Of a stretch of DNA of 39,059 nucleotides, positions 8,182-16,848 are shown one piece after another. Within the stretch, counting starts at the first letter, position 1; each line of letters begins with the position of its first letter. Below the pieces are notes generated by a model. The model worked only from the letters and a program-made list of their open reading frames with translations. It did not search any database and had not been told where the DNA came from. Position numbers and translations under genes: made by a program. Origin of the DNA: a virus; the IMG/VR virus record IMGVR_UViG_3300005613_004701, positions 1-39,059 of that record; one strand, given 5' to 3'.

Positions 8182-9672
8182 TTAAGGTTTCGCAGCAACA
8201 TTTTTAAAGTAACTATCAAAACCTATTTGTTTAATCAGGTTTTGTACAAATGCTACTTGTTGGTCAGGATCTTGAATTTGACTTACTGCTTTATGTATTT
8301 GACTTATTGCACCAGAAACATCTAACTGTTGTGGTTGTTGTGGTTGTTGTGGTTGTTTGGGTTGCTCCATCTGCCGTATCACCTGTTGAGCAATACCAGG
8401 ATTAACATTACTTATAAGATTATAAATAACCTGTTCAATATTATTTTGTTCTTGTGCTTCTGGTTGAGCCGTAATAATTTTAGACTCTTTTATCAAGTCA
8501 GAATCAGATCTAGAAGCTTGTGCTGCTGTTCTTTGGGCTATTTGTCTAAAACTATTGATAACCAAATCTTTTATTTGAGATGGCAAAGCTGATATTGCTT
8601 GGATAATTTGGTCTACTTTTGATGTCCTAATCGCTGCTTGTAGCTGTTGTAATTCATCGGGAACTTGTACTTGCTGACCTTCTAAAATTTCTACTTGTTG
8701 TTCTATCTTCTCTGGAACATCTGCTACAAACGAATTTAAAACAGAAAGACCCTCACCTACTGCTTGTGAAAACGCATTAACATCAGCAGCATTAGATATT
8801 GCAGTCGCAACAGGAATAGCACGATTCATAAAATCTGTTGTTAGTTCCCAAACTCCCCTTGACGTAATGCCACTTATCCCTTTGGCCTTATTTAAAAATC
8901 CCTGTAAATTCCTTATTGTTGTTTGCATCTGTTGTGCAAATTTATTTCTTTGCGGGAATGCTACTTCAGGACTTCCTTGGAATTGCTGCAATGTCTTTGT
9001 TAGTGCAGCTATATTATTTACAAATATGGCTTGGGCTTGTTGATAAACCTGCCCCTCCCCCTTCAGTCCGCTAAAAAAATTACCCCAAAACCCGGCAGCC
9101 TCTTTTACTATTTCTTTAGCTTCTGCCGCAACTTTTTGGGCCTCTTCAGCAAAACCTCCTTTCTTCAATTTCTCAGCAAATTCAAGCATCGAGTTACCCA
9201 AATCAATTTGTTCGTTAATATAGGCTGCCTTTCTTTGTTCAACAGTATCGTAAACAGCAATCGCTTGTGTCATACCCTTAGCAACTTTTTCTTTAACAGC
9301 ATTGTCAAAGTACTCTCTCTCCATCTTGATAAGTTCTTTTTGATGCTTGCTTGCAAATTTCTTAAGAGAAGTATCATCGGCATATTTCTCCCATCCACTT
9401 ACAGGATTGTTAATAGAATCAACATACTCGTTCTGGCATTCCTGCCAAATTACCTGGCTTGGAGTATCGGGTGATTTTGCTCTCTTTTGTCTATAACAAT
9501 TGCTCCAACATCTTTCGTTCCTGACCCAATAGCCTTGTATGCCTACATACTGGGCTGTCTTGATATGCACAAGCCTGTCTGCGAATTTGTCTATCTGAGA
9601 CGCAAACTTGACCTGTTTCCTTTCGTCTAGATTACTCGCTATTTTTGTTAAATTTTTAACTATATTTTCCAT
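8182..9672 (-). CDS. uncharacterised helical Gln-rich virion-type protein (496 aa)
   Basis: It starts at ATG with AGAGG about 6 nt upstream. The N-terminus, LTKIASNLDERKQVKFASQI, has an alternating helical pattern common at the start of proteins in this sort of phage operon. A Trp/Cys segment (YWVRNERCWSNCYRQKR) follows. Residues about 130-430 are long amphipathic helices with many Gln and Ala. Residues about 435-450 are PQQPQQPQQ. No enzyme motif is visible. It may be an ejected or internal virion protein, inferred only from composition and location. Confidence 0.75.
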   Translation of the reverse strand: MENIVKNLTKIASNLDERKQVKFASQIDKFADRLVHIKTAQYVGIQGYWVRNERCWSNCYRQKRAKSPDTPSQVIWQECQNEYVDSINNPVSGWEKYADDTSLKKFASKHQKELIKMEREYFDNAVKEKVAKGMTQAIAVYDTVEQRKAAYINEQIDLGNSMLEFAEKLKKGGFAEEAQKVAAEAKEIVKEAAGFWGNFFSGLKGEGQVYQQAQAIFVNNIAALTKTLQQFQGSPEVAFPQRNKFAQQMQTTIRNLQGFLNKAKGISGITSRGVWELTTDFMNRAIPVATAISNAADVNAFSQAVGEGLSVLNSFVADVPEKIEQQVEILEGQQVQVPDELQQLQAAIRTSKVDQIIQAISALPSQIKDLVINSFRQIAQRTAAQASRSDSDLIKESKIITAQPEAQEQNNIEQVIYNLISNVNPGIAQQVIRQMEQPKQPQQPQQPQQLDVSGAISQIHKAVSQIQDPDQQVAFVQNLIKQIGFDSYFKNVAAKP

Positions 9673-9861
9673 TACTGTCCTCTAAGCGATGGTCGATGTC
9701 TCCTGTATCTTTGCCTACGCATTTGACATACTCTCCAGCTAAAGCGCTAAAGATTCTAGATTCAAACAACAGTTGCTCTCAAACGAGAGTCTAACACTGT
9801 CTAATCTAAGAGAAGATGCCTCTTCTCTTTCTATATTTATACTAGCATTTATGTGATCATC
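9656..9861 (-). pseudogene. frameshifted small ORF between two genes
   Basis: The minus strand encodes a protein-like frame from 9861 (DDHINASINIEREEAS, then RLSFESNCCLNLESLAL) that meets a TAG. It resumes in -1 as LAGEYVKCVGKDTGDIDHRL and runs into the next gene to a TAA at 9656. Joining the frames gives about 65 residues of continuous, plausible protein. There is no in-frame ATG at the left end. The junction CTTTAG is not a classical slippery heptamer, so I favour a decayed gene. Confidence 0.45.
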
Positions 9862-10414
9862 ATTTATTTTTATTTGTTAACTTCCTTCTCATACGACGCA
9901 TATAATTTCTCCTTCTTACAGAAAAATTAAATCTAGGCTCAAAATCCTGGCCGGTAAAAACATAATCGAGTATGTTTTGCCCTATGAAACTTCTTACATC
10001 ATTAACTTGTTGATCGTGTGTAACAAAAATTCTTCTGTGAGTAGTTCTAGCAAAAAAGTCTCCATGAGGCTCAACATCCCTGGTAATTACTCGACCAGAT
10101 CTACACTTATATTCTATTCGTATCGTTTTATTATTATGTTTAGCCCAACGCATCGCCTGGGAAGCAGACGGAAACGCAGGATAGTCTTCAGGCGGTTCTA
10201 TTTCAGGCAACGGTTCAACTACTTCTTCTTCATCTCCTCCCTTTTCTATCTTTCCCATTGCCTCTTCAGGAGTAACGACTGGAAGCTCGTCTTCAACTTC
10301 TATGTCAAACGTTTCTGTATCATACAGTTCAAGAGGTTCTTCAGGATTATCAGGATCGTATAACATTTGTGCTTCAATTATTTTTAAAAATTTTTCTGTC
10401 GCTATTATCTTCAT
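9860..10414 (-). CDS. WYL-like domain protein (184 aa)
   Basis: The N-terminal half is acidic linker. Residues about 95-165 match the WYL pattern: IRIEYKCRSGRVITRDVEP, then RRIFVTH, then DVRSFIGQNILDYVFTG and a final aromatic F. WYL domains are small Sm-like beta folds that bind ligands or nucleic acid, usually in transcriptional regulators. Here no helix-turn-helix is attached. The C-terminus is very basic (RRRNYMRRMRRKL). Its place among head genes is odd for a regulator, so it could be a structural reuse of the fold. Confidence 0.6.
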   Translation of the reverse strand: MKIIATEKFLKIIEAQMLYDPDNPEEPLELYDTETFDIEVEDELPVVTPEEAMGKIEKGGDEEEVVEPLPEIEPPEDYPAFPSASQAMRWAKHNNKTIRIEYKCRSGRVITRDVEPHGDFFARTTHRRIFVTHDQQVNDVRSFIGQNILDYVFTGQDFEPRFNFSVRRRNYMRRMRRKLTNKNK

Positions 10415-10428
10415 TAATTAAAGTTGTG

Positions 10429-10824
10429 TTAATTTCCTTTAATTTCCTTCATTTTTTTAAAGGTTGCAACAGAATTTCCTCTTTTATCCTTTTCTAAAAC
10501 GACTTTATCTCCAACACAAATATTATTCTTGCTGAAGAAATCCAAGTTAGCTTCTATAGCCAACAAACAGTCTGTGTCACTGGAAACTGTTTTTATTGAC
10601 TTAGATACTGATATAGGTTCGATGTTAGTTATTTTAACTATTTTATTTTCTGGTGAAATAAAAGCTATATCTAGTGGTATGTATGTATTTAAATTCCAAA
10701 AATTAAGTACTTTGGGAGTAGAGAACTTAAAAACCATACCAGAATCTTCATCGAGACTCTTTCTGAACATAAGTCCCTTTTCAACTTGTCTGGGGGTCTC
10801 TGCTATTTCTATTATCATTTTCAT
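10429..10824 (-). CDS. DUF192 family protein (131 aa)
   Basis: The sequence follows the DUF192 (COG1430) pattern: RQVEKGLMFRKSLDEDSGMV near the N-terminus, then LNFWNLNTYIPLDIAFIS, and a later LLAIEANLDFFSKNNICVGD. Cellular members are about 120-150 residues and often have a signal peptide; this one has none and starts directly in the domain. The ATG overlaps the stop of the upstream gene (ATGA), so translation is coupled. Biochemical function of the family is not established. Confidence 0.75.
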   Translation of the reverse strand: MKMIIEIAETPRQVEKGLMFRKSLDEDSGMVFKFSTPKVLNFWNLNTYIPLDIAFISPENKIVKITNIEPISVSKSIKTVSSDTDCLLAIEANLDFFSKNNICVGDKVVLEKDKRGNSVATFKKMKEIKGN

Positions 10825-11207
10825 AGTTCGTCAAACTTCATATTTTGTCTTTCCAGATCAAATAAAAAATCTTCCAATTCATTATCTTCTACGTCAAATA
10901 TCATTCCCTTTTTATTAGAAGTAGATATAGACGCAGTTGTATCGTTATATCTGGAATACAAATTGAACCAAGTGCTCACTGAGTTTTCATCTACAATAGT
11001 AGAAGTTCTTTTTTCAAACATCTCTTCTACTTTAGGAAGCATCCTGTATTTCCTTAGTTCCTTGTCGTAGCCGTATTCAAACTCAAGTTTCCCTCCATTA
11101 AACTTGAACATTTGTTTCTTTTCGTGGTCATACCACAAAAGTTCTCTTTCGATAGGAACGTTTTGAGTTACTGGTTTTTCAGACTTTAAAACTAGAACTT
11201 GTTTCAC
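10821..11207 (-). CDS. uncharacterised protein (about 128 aa)
   Basis: The frame is open from 11228. The likely start is GTG at 11207, which overlaps the upstream TGA as GTGA and has GGGAGAGG 8 nt before it, giving MKQVLVLKSEKPV. The protein mixes beta-like segments (ELLWYDHEKKQMFKFNGG) and an acidic helical end. No family recognised. It overlaps the next gene by 4 nt, indicating tight coupling. Confidence 0.7.
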   Translation of the reverse strand: MKQVLVLKSEKPVTQNVPIERELLWYDHEKKQMFKFNGGKLEFEYGYDKELRKYRMLPKVEEMFEKRTSTIVDENSVSTWFNLYSRYNDTTASISTSNKKGMIFDVEDNELEDFLFDLERQNMKFDEL

Positions 11208-11614
11208 TTTATAAACCTCTCCCACCATGTCTCTTCTTGTTTGTTCTTCGCATTAATATTTCTTCTGGCGTGCAAATAGTCGATATCACTATTCTTTTCA
11301 AAAAAAGATTTATCGTTACCGAGAATCATAGTCTGAATAATTCCCGATCCCTTTGAGGTAATTTCGACATTATCACCAATGCAACGAATAAGTCCTTGTT
11401 GTTTCATGTCCTCTATATCGGAAGATGAAACAGTGTTGGGTTTCTTGTAGATTTTGTTTGAAACCTGGTTTCTTTCATCTCGCCATATTGAATACAAAGA
11501 TTTAGCAGATCTTGGATCGATGTAATCTTTAGACATTTTTATCGCTTGATCTGCAAATGGCAGATTATTAATCAACAAATCTAATACGTATGAATGTTGT
11601 GAACTTTTTTTCAT
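11204..11614 (-). CDS. uncharacterised small protein with winged-helix-like segment (136 aa)
   Basis: Residues about 68-98 (DIEDMKQQGLIRCIGDNVEI) have the helix plus beta-wing look of a small winged-helix fold, but this is weak. The ATG overlaps the stop of the 11614-12426 gene as TAATG. The C-terminus is Asn/Lys/Glu-rich and ends WWERFIK. Possibly a DNA- or protein-binding accessory of the head operon. Confidence 0.65.
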   Translation of the reverse strand: MKKSSQHSYVLDLLINNLPFADQAIKMSKDYIDPRSAKSLYSIWRDERNQVSNKIYKKPNTVSSSDIEDMKQQGLIRCIGDNVEITSKGSGIIQTMILGNDKSFFEKNSDIDYLHARRNINAKNKQEETWWERFIK

Positions 11615-12426
11615 TATGGCCTTGACATTAAGTGTCTTTGTGGGTAAGGATCTTCTGTGCTTCTGTTATACCAACTGAAAGGTTCGTTCCTTAATTCTCG
11701 GAAATAAAATCCTTCGCCAACTCTTCCGTCGTTGTTATAATTTTCAAATCCTTTTCTGTACCTTCTTTGGTGTTGCTTGTCCTTTTGTCTGCCCTTTACT
11801 TCGTCTGCTATATCTTCCCATTCGAAAACTCTTTCTAGCATAGGAAGGTCCAGGTTCGCCCAAGGACCGGAAATGCCTCTTGCTGTTTTTACGACTCCTT
11901 TATTTGTAAAAACTTGCCCGCTTAAAACAAAGAGAAGAAGTTTTTCAACATACGACAACGAAGAATTTTTTCTGATTACCCAATCGATGCAAAGTTTATA
12001 ATCAGGGACACAACATATAACATCTTTTGGGAAATCTATGTAATCGGTATTTAATGCCGATTGAAGATGTTTGAAGAAACCATTTTTAATAAGTTCTTTT
12101 CTTGTATCTGGACACGCAGAACAAAGAAGACGAGCTAAAGTATCTATTTCTTTTAGAGAATTGATAAAAAGGTTTACAATCTTTACGTCTACGGCACATG
12201 ATGCTTCCATTTCTGGTTTAAAATTTAGTAGATCTGACAGCTCTGAAAATAGATTGTTTAAGAGATTATTGTTCTCTTTGATTTGTTTGTCTATAAGTTT
12301 TATTTTTGTTTTTATTGGAGCGTTATATATTTTGCTCTTATATTTGAATCTACAATTCTCCTGGTCCACTAGTTTGATGCCGTAGTGGGCAGTTTCTTTT
12401 TGCAAAATGTCCCATGTATTTGCCAT
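11614..12426 (-). CDS. uncharacterised protein (270 aa)
   Basis: The N-terminal half is helical. It has a segment with several Cys (LLCSACPDTRKELI, DVICCVPDYKLCIDW) but no regular zinc pattern. The C-terminal 80 residues are polar and aromatic (FENYNNDGRVGEGFYFRELR). No known family recognised. Between it and the 12536 gene lie about 110 nt. On the minus strand that gap holds a short start-poor frame ending MVSKTDDGQTKKF, whose TAA overlaps this ATG; I do not call it a gene. Confidence 0.7.
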   Translation of the reverse strand: MANTWDILQKETAHYGIKLVDQENCRFKYKSKIYNAPIKTKIKLIDKQIKENNNLLNNLFSELSDLLNFKPEMEASCAVDVKIVNLFINSLKEIDTLARLLCSACPDTRKELIKNGFFKHLQSALNTDYIDFPKDVICCVPDYKLCIDWVIRKNSSLSYVEKLLLFVLSGQVFTNKGVVKTARGISGPWANLDLPMLERVFEWEDIADEVKGRQKDKQHQRRYRKGFENYNNDGRVGEGFYFRELRNEPFSWYNRSTEDPYPQRHLMSRP

Positions 12427-12535
12427 TAAAATTTTTTAGTTTGTCCATCATCGGTTTTACTAACCATAAGAGTCACATAAAAGAACGGATACAAAATACT
12501 TTAATATCTAACTAATTTTTCTTTGTTTTTTAGAA

Positions 12536-13300
12536 CTAATGATCTTCACTATCTTTCTTTGAGAGAACAGGATGTTTTTGTATCTTTTCTTTTGTTTGTT
12601 CTTCGTCTACGAAGATAACTTCTTCACTATTATCATAAATGAGATTGTTATCTGTTTTTGGTTCTTCTTTTTTTGTGCCTACTGGCTTTATGCTTTTCTT
12701 GACTTCTGCTGCAACTTCGTCTATTTTATCTTTTACACTTTTCTTTGTTTTTTTAGATTTTTTAGATTTCTTTTTTGTTTTCTTTGCCAATTTGAAAAGA
12801 TCGATTTTTTTGGGTTCTTCAACTACAGGTTCTTCCGTCTCTTCTTCGGGTTTATCATCATCAAAATCGATTATAGGACCGATTTGTACCGGTTCGGCAT
12901 CTTCGCTACCAATGCGATCCAATGCTGTTTTCCTGCTATTGTCTTTATCAAGAACTTTTTGTGTTTCCATGTCGTAAGACATCATATTCGATTCTTTTCC
13001 TTCAATATCTACTTCTTCAGGTAGTTCCTCTTCTTCAATAAATTTTAGCTTAATCTCTTGCGATTTAGTCAGGTCTAGTCTTTCATTGTCTTCAACTGCG
13101 GGTTCTTCTTGTGCAATAATGTCATCTACATTCAATGAGTCGTCATATTCTTCGAGAAAACCACGACTGACAGCGGTAAGGATATCAGTTGCTTCCGCTT
13201 GGTCTCCTACGACACTAATCATTTGTCCTGGTTTCAACGCATATCCAATAGTGGGCAGTACAATAGTTCCTCTAATTTTGTTTGATACTTTAAATCTCAT
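12536..13300 (-). CDS. uncharacterised protein with small N-terminal domain and long charged tail (254 aa)
   Basis: AAGGAG precedes ATG by 7 nt. Residues 1-55 are a compact beta-rich domain (RGTIVLPTIGYALKPGQMIS). Residues 60-160 are acidic, 160-200 are strongly Lys-rich (KKTKKKSKKSKKTKK), and the end is mixed charge. The tail is expected to be disordered. The N-terminal domain may be a docking module on the virion. No family recognised. Confidence 0.72.
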   Translation of the reverse strand: MRFKVSNKIRGTIVLPTIGYALKPGQMISVVGDQAEATDILTAVSRGFLEEYDDSLNVDDIIAQEEPAVEDNERLDLTKSQEIKLKFIEEEELPEEVDIEGKESNMMSYDMETQKVLDKDNSRKTALDRIGSEDAEPVQIGPIIDFDDDKPEEETEEPVVEEPKKIDLFKLAKKTKKKSKKSKKTKKSVKDKIDEVAAEVKKSIKPVGTKKEEPKTDNNLIYDNSEEVIFVDEEQTKEKIQKHPVLSKKDSEDH

Positions 13301-13302
13301 AC

Positions 13303-13755
13303 TTACACTCCTTGTAGTTCTCGGTTAGTTCTGTCTGTTACAGTCTTATATTTTTGCATATTATGAGGACCAATTGGTTCTCTACTTGTTGTATCGACAA
13401 GTTTTTCCCTAAAATCTACAAATCTACCATCATTCGCTCCTTCCCCTATCCCTCCTCCTGTTTGGTCTTCCGATCCGTCCCCTTTGCTTCTTATAGTAAC
13501 TGTATCTTGTGTCGGTATGTCATTTGTTCTGTCTTCTTCGTAATCACCTGTTGAAGAAAATCCAGATGGTGATTCCGTCCCTCTAAACCGTCTTCCAAAA
13601 CCACGATATCCTTCTTCATCTCCAGGTGTGGTCATTTTTGGTCCTTGACCATCATTCGGGCTTCTTCTTTGATATGGATCTCTAAATATGTCAGGATCTT
13701 CTATCTTGGGAATATTTCCCCTGAATGCCAGCTTGTATTTTTTATAAAAATTCAC
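13303..13755 (-). CDS. uncharacterised Gly/Arg/Asp-rich protein (150 aa), GTG start
   Basis: It starts with GTG immediately after the TAA of the upstream gene, which suggests reinitiation. The N-terminus MNFYKKYKLAF resembles that of other proteins here (MNWYKKSKYSL of the endolysin). The rest is polar and Gly-rich with no clear fold. It is tightly packed between its neighbours (2 nt to the next start), which supports reality despite low complexity. Confidence 0.65.
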   Translation of the reverse strand: MNFYKKYKLAFRGNIPKIEDPDIFRDPYQRRSPNDGQGPKMTTPGDEEGYRGFGRRFRGTESPSGFSSTGDYEEDRTNDIPTQDTVTIRSKGDGSEDQTGGGIGEGANDGRFVDFREKLVDTTSREPIGPHNMQKYKTVTDRTNRELQGV

Positions 13756-14502
13756 TTAGATCTCGTCAGGATGTTGTTTTTGCCATTCTAAAAAATCCTC
13801 ATATTCTTCTTCCATTTGATCTGCTTCAATATCAAAAATATCCGCTTTGTATTCTTCATCAGCAGCAATGTCTCGTTTTCTGCTAACGTCAGCAAGAAGA
13901 GTCATTTTGTTAGCATTAATATTATTTACAAGAAGCTGCTCGTCTGTCGTAAGTTCTCTTTCTTGTGCTTGTTTGTAAATATGATAAAGCATGGCATCAG
14001 CGTCTTGCAAAGTTGCCATTGCTTTCTTGTTAAATGAAGGATTATTCTTGTTAAATTCTTCTCTTGAATCGTAGTTAGAAAGAAGTTGACTGTCTTGGAC
14101 GTTATTTACAATTTTTCTGTCTGGCTCTAGCTTGGTATATGCATCCCAAAAATTTTTGTTTGCATCTGTCTCTTTATCAGCCTTTACAAAATCTTTCTGA
14201 AATTCCCTATTTGCTTCAATAGGCATATCCATCAATAGAACTCCCTTTTGTCCTCTTGTATCTATAGCAGAGCCTGTTCCTTTATTAAGGTGCTTTTCGT
14301 AAATAATATTATCTGCGGTATTTCTAACTTCTTTGAGCTGTTTTTCTCCTATTTTATCGCCTTGTGGATGTTTCCTGCTATCTCCCAACATTTTATTTGT
14401 AATTACAGCATCTCCTTTCTGAGACACGTTGTAATGCTCGTTTTGATCTTGAAGCATTTTTTCTGTTGGTTTAATCTGTGCTTGTTTCTTGAGATTATAC
14501 AT
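13756..14502 (-). CDS. uncharacterised helical protein (248 aa)
   Basis: The start is ATG 14502 (MYNLKKQAQ). GGAG lies 6 nt upstream and overlaps the TTG at 14514, which makes that earlier start unlikely. The protein is Lys/Asp/Asn-rich and mainly helical, ending in a very acidic segment (EEEYEDFLEWQKQHPDEI). It directly follows terL, a position often held by portal-adjacent or packaging accessory genes, but no motif is recognised. A 7-bp AT-rich stem (AATTAGA/TCTAATT) lies just upstream at about 14523-14542. Confidence 0.72.
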   Translation of the reverse strand: MYNLKKQAQIKPTEKMLQDQNEHYNVSQKGDAVITNKMLGDSRKHPQGDKIGEKQLKEVRNTADNIIYEKHLNKGTGSAIDTRGQKGVLLMDMPIEANREFQKDFVKADKETDANKNFWDAYTKLEPDRKIVNNVQDSQLLSNYDSREEFNKNNPSFNKKAMATLQDADAMLYHIYKQAQERELTTDEQLLVNNINANKMTLLADVSRKRDIAADEEYKADIFDIEADQMEEEYEDFLEWQKQHPDEI

Positions 14503-14572
14503 AGTTTTCTCCAATCCAAAAAATTAGATTATATTCTAATTTAGATTATGAAATTAAAATGCTTTTCCTTTG

Positions 14573-16483
14573 TTAATTCGGATTAAAAATTGAAGGCGGG
14601 ACATTTGCATTTTGCGTGCGCGTTGGGGATCTTCTCTCCATTGCATCTGAGACTTGCTGCCCTGTTCCAGTACCGTAAGGTGTCCCTTGCATAGATCTCC
14701 ATGTTACAGAATTACTAGTAGGATTTGCTCCTAAGTTAACGACCATACCACTTGGCAATTTGTGAGCCTTGGCATTCATAGCAACATAGCAGGCACCGGC
14801 AAGAGAGTCAACGCAATCATCGCTTCTTACTTCTCCCTCTCTGGGTGCATATACTCTAAACCCTTTAACCGTTACTTTTCTCCTTAGGTGAAGCATTTCG
14901 TCCATTAACAATTGGTGACGCGGAATCCATATTCTATCACTATTTATTAAAATTTCCAACTGAGTATATATAGCCATCTTATATTGCATAGAATAGTGTG
15001 TGCATTTGGCAGGAATCCCTACCTTTTTAAGTTTCTCTATGCTTTGTATGGAATTCCAAACATCATACGTAACCATTCCTAAGTGGAATCTTCTCCTGAG
15101 ATTTATAACATAGTCATCAACTTCTTCTATCCTAACTGGATTTCCTTGTGTAGGTTTCCAACATTTTATTTGATCAACAACTATTCTAAAGTCCGATTTC
15201 CCTTCCATATTTCTGTACGCTTCTCTGTGCAATACAACCATAGCATAATTATGACTTGTCAAAGCAGGATCTAAATGTGCGAAATAAACAACACCAACTT
15301 TTCCTGTTTCTTTCGTTGAAAGTCCAGGTTTAAAACAACTTAGAACTTTTTCCCTTACAAAGAAACTTTCACCTGATGTCCCGGAAAACTCTGCTCCGAA
15401 TTCCATTCTGAAATCTTCTTCGCTCATAGCCCTGTTATGTTCTCTTAAAGAAGATTCCGTTAGATGAGGTTGAACTTTCCAAGTTGGCAACTTGCACATC
15501 AACATATCGTCCACAAGGCTTGATTCTTTGTATAACCTGTAAAACAGTCCTTCCTCACCTCTTGGAGAAGATATACAAATAAGTTTACTGTCAAGAATTC
15601 TATCTGTTTTTTCTTTCCCATATTCATCAAGAACCGGATCACCATTGTCGTCAACTACTTTTATTTCATGACCGAACTGTTCCAATCCTGGTGTAAGTGC
15701 TGTATATATTCTCTCGCCTGAAGAAGATCCTCCAGATTGCTTATAACTTGCTACTTCGTCAAGTATCAAAACAAAAGTTTGTTTACCAAGAAGGGCATCT
15801 GAATTGCTGTGACCTACCTCTACTTCGATAGATCCTTTCGTCTTAGCCATAAACGTTTCATTGTTCTTCTTGTCTTGTGGAGTTAACAAACAAATTTTAC
15901 TTGCCTCTATTCCTTCTGGAACTATCTTGCTTTGGAAATAGGGGCTATGAAGAATCCTGGCCTTTACTTCACGAAACGCTATCTCGGCTTGTTTTGCTGC
16001 TGTGGCAACTGTCAAAATAGTTATTGGCTGAGAGTCACTTATTCCATATATCAAATAAGGATTACCTCCAGGACATTCCAATAACCTCATAGCTTCATAG
16101 GCCATGATTATCCCACAAAGAAAATCCTTGCCTCCTCGCCTACCCCACACTAAGATAAGTTGTTTGAATATCGCACCATTATCGAACTTGGATAACAAAT
16201 CCCCATTTTCATCACAGTTTAATCCTATGTCATTACATAATTGCATTTCTTCATTAGTAAGAGTTACATTTTCGTTGCCAGGAGAGCCTCTATAAAATAT
16301 TTTTAGAATAAGTCGTTGTACAGGTCGAAGATTAATTCCTGTACCAGGAAGATTTAAATATTCCTTTTTTTCACAAAAAGAAATAATATCAGGGATAGTT
16401 CCTTGAGTCCCACCGACTTCGTATAATTCAGTTTTTGCTTTCTGTATTATATCACTAATAGATTTTTTAGATTTTTTTTTCAT
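14573..16483 (-). CDS. terL: terminase large subunit (ATPase and nuclease)
   Basis: This DNA-packaging motor protein has 636 residues, a normal length for a large-phage TerL. Walker A is GRRGGKD at 114-120. Walker B with catalytic Glu is VLILDE at 238-243. A coupling motif, CISSPRG, lies at about 303-309. The RNase H-like nuclease has acidic residues at D405 (FAHLDPALTS), D474 (VTYDVWNS) and the D555/D556/D559 cluster (RSDDCVDSLAG). No intein is present, unlike portal and nrdJ. ATG overlaps the upstream stop as TAATG. The enzyme translocates DNA through the portal and cuts concatemers. Confidence 0.95.
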   Translation of the reverse strand: MKKKSKKSISDIIQKAKTELYEVGGTQGTIPDIISFCEKKEYLNLPGTGINLRPVQRLILKIFYRGSPGNENVTLTNEEMQLCNDIGLNCDENGDLLSKFDNGAIFKQLILVWGRRGGKDFLCGIIMAYEAMRLLECPGGNPYLIYGISDSQPITILTVATAAKQAEIAFREVKARILHSPYFQSKIVPEGIEASKICLLTPQDKKNNETFMAKTKGSIEVEVGHSNSDALLGKQTFVLILDEVASYKQSGGSSSGERIYTALTPGLEQFGHEIKVVDDNGDPVLDEYGKEKTDRILDSKLICISSPRGEEGLFYRLYKESSLVDDMLMCKLPTWKVQPHLTESSLREHNRAMSEEDFRMEFGAEFSGTSGESFFVREKVLSCFKPGLSTKETGKVGVVYFAHLDPALTSHNYAMVVLHREAYRNMEGKSDFRIVVDQIKCWKPTQGNPVRIEEVDDYVINLRRRFHLGMVTYDVWNSIQSIEKLKKVGIPAKCTHYSMQYKMAIYTQLEILINSDRIWIPRHQLLMDEMLHLRRKVTVKGFRVYAPREGEVRSDDCVDSLAGACYVAMNAKAHKLPSGMVVNLGANPTSNSVTWRSMQGTPYGTGTGQQVSDAMERRSPTRTQNANVPPSIFNPN

Positions 16484-16848
16484 TATTCTATATTAAAATG
16501 CAATATTGGATATCCCATTCTTTCAGATACATCTGCAAATAATTGTTTAACTTTCATACCAAAATCTTGTAGATAATCATTAATATCTGTATACGATGTG
16601 TTATTTAAAACATGTAATTGCAAATTTTCCACAAAAAGACCAACTGTTTTGCCTAAATTCAGCCTGGTGTTCATCATAGTTTCAATGTTTGATCTCCGTT
16701 CTTTCACATCGTCAACATTTTCTTTTAAATTTGCTAGATAATTAATCTCTATCTCAAAAGAATCCAAGAAATCAATAGATGTTTCTTCTATAGACTGAAG
16801 CTTATTAATTTGATCGGATACAAATTTATATTGAGTCGGAGATATCAT
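16483..16848 (-). CDS. small helical protein upstream of terL (121 aa)
   Basis: An all-helical, charged small protein (FVSDQINKLQSIEETSIDFL). It overlaps terL by TAATG and its own start overlaps the upstream stop by ATGA. Small terminase subunits are often encoded immediately before terL and are helical, so TerS is possible. However, I see no helix-turn-helix or other TerS-specific feature. Confidence 0.7.
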   Translation of the reverse strand: MISPTQYKFVSDQINKLQSIEETSIDFLDSFEIEINYLANLKENVDDVKERRSNIETMMNTRLNLGKTVGLFVENLQLHVLNNTSYTDINDYLQDFGMKVKQLFADVSERMGYPILHFNIE

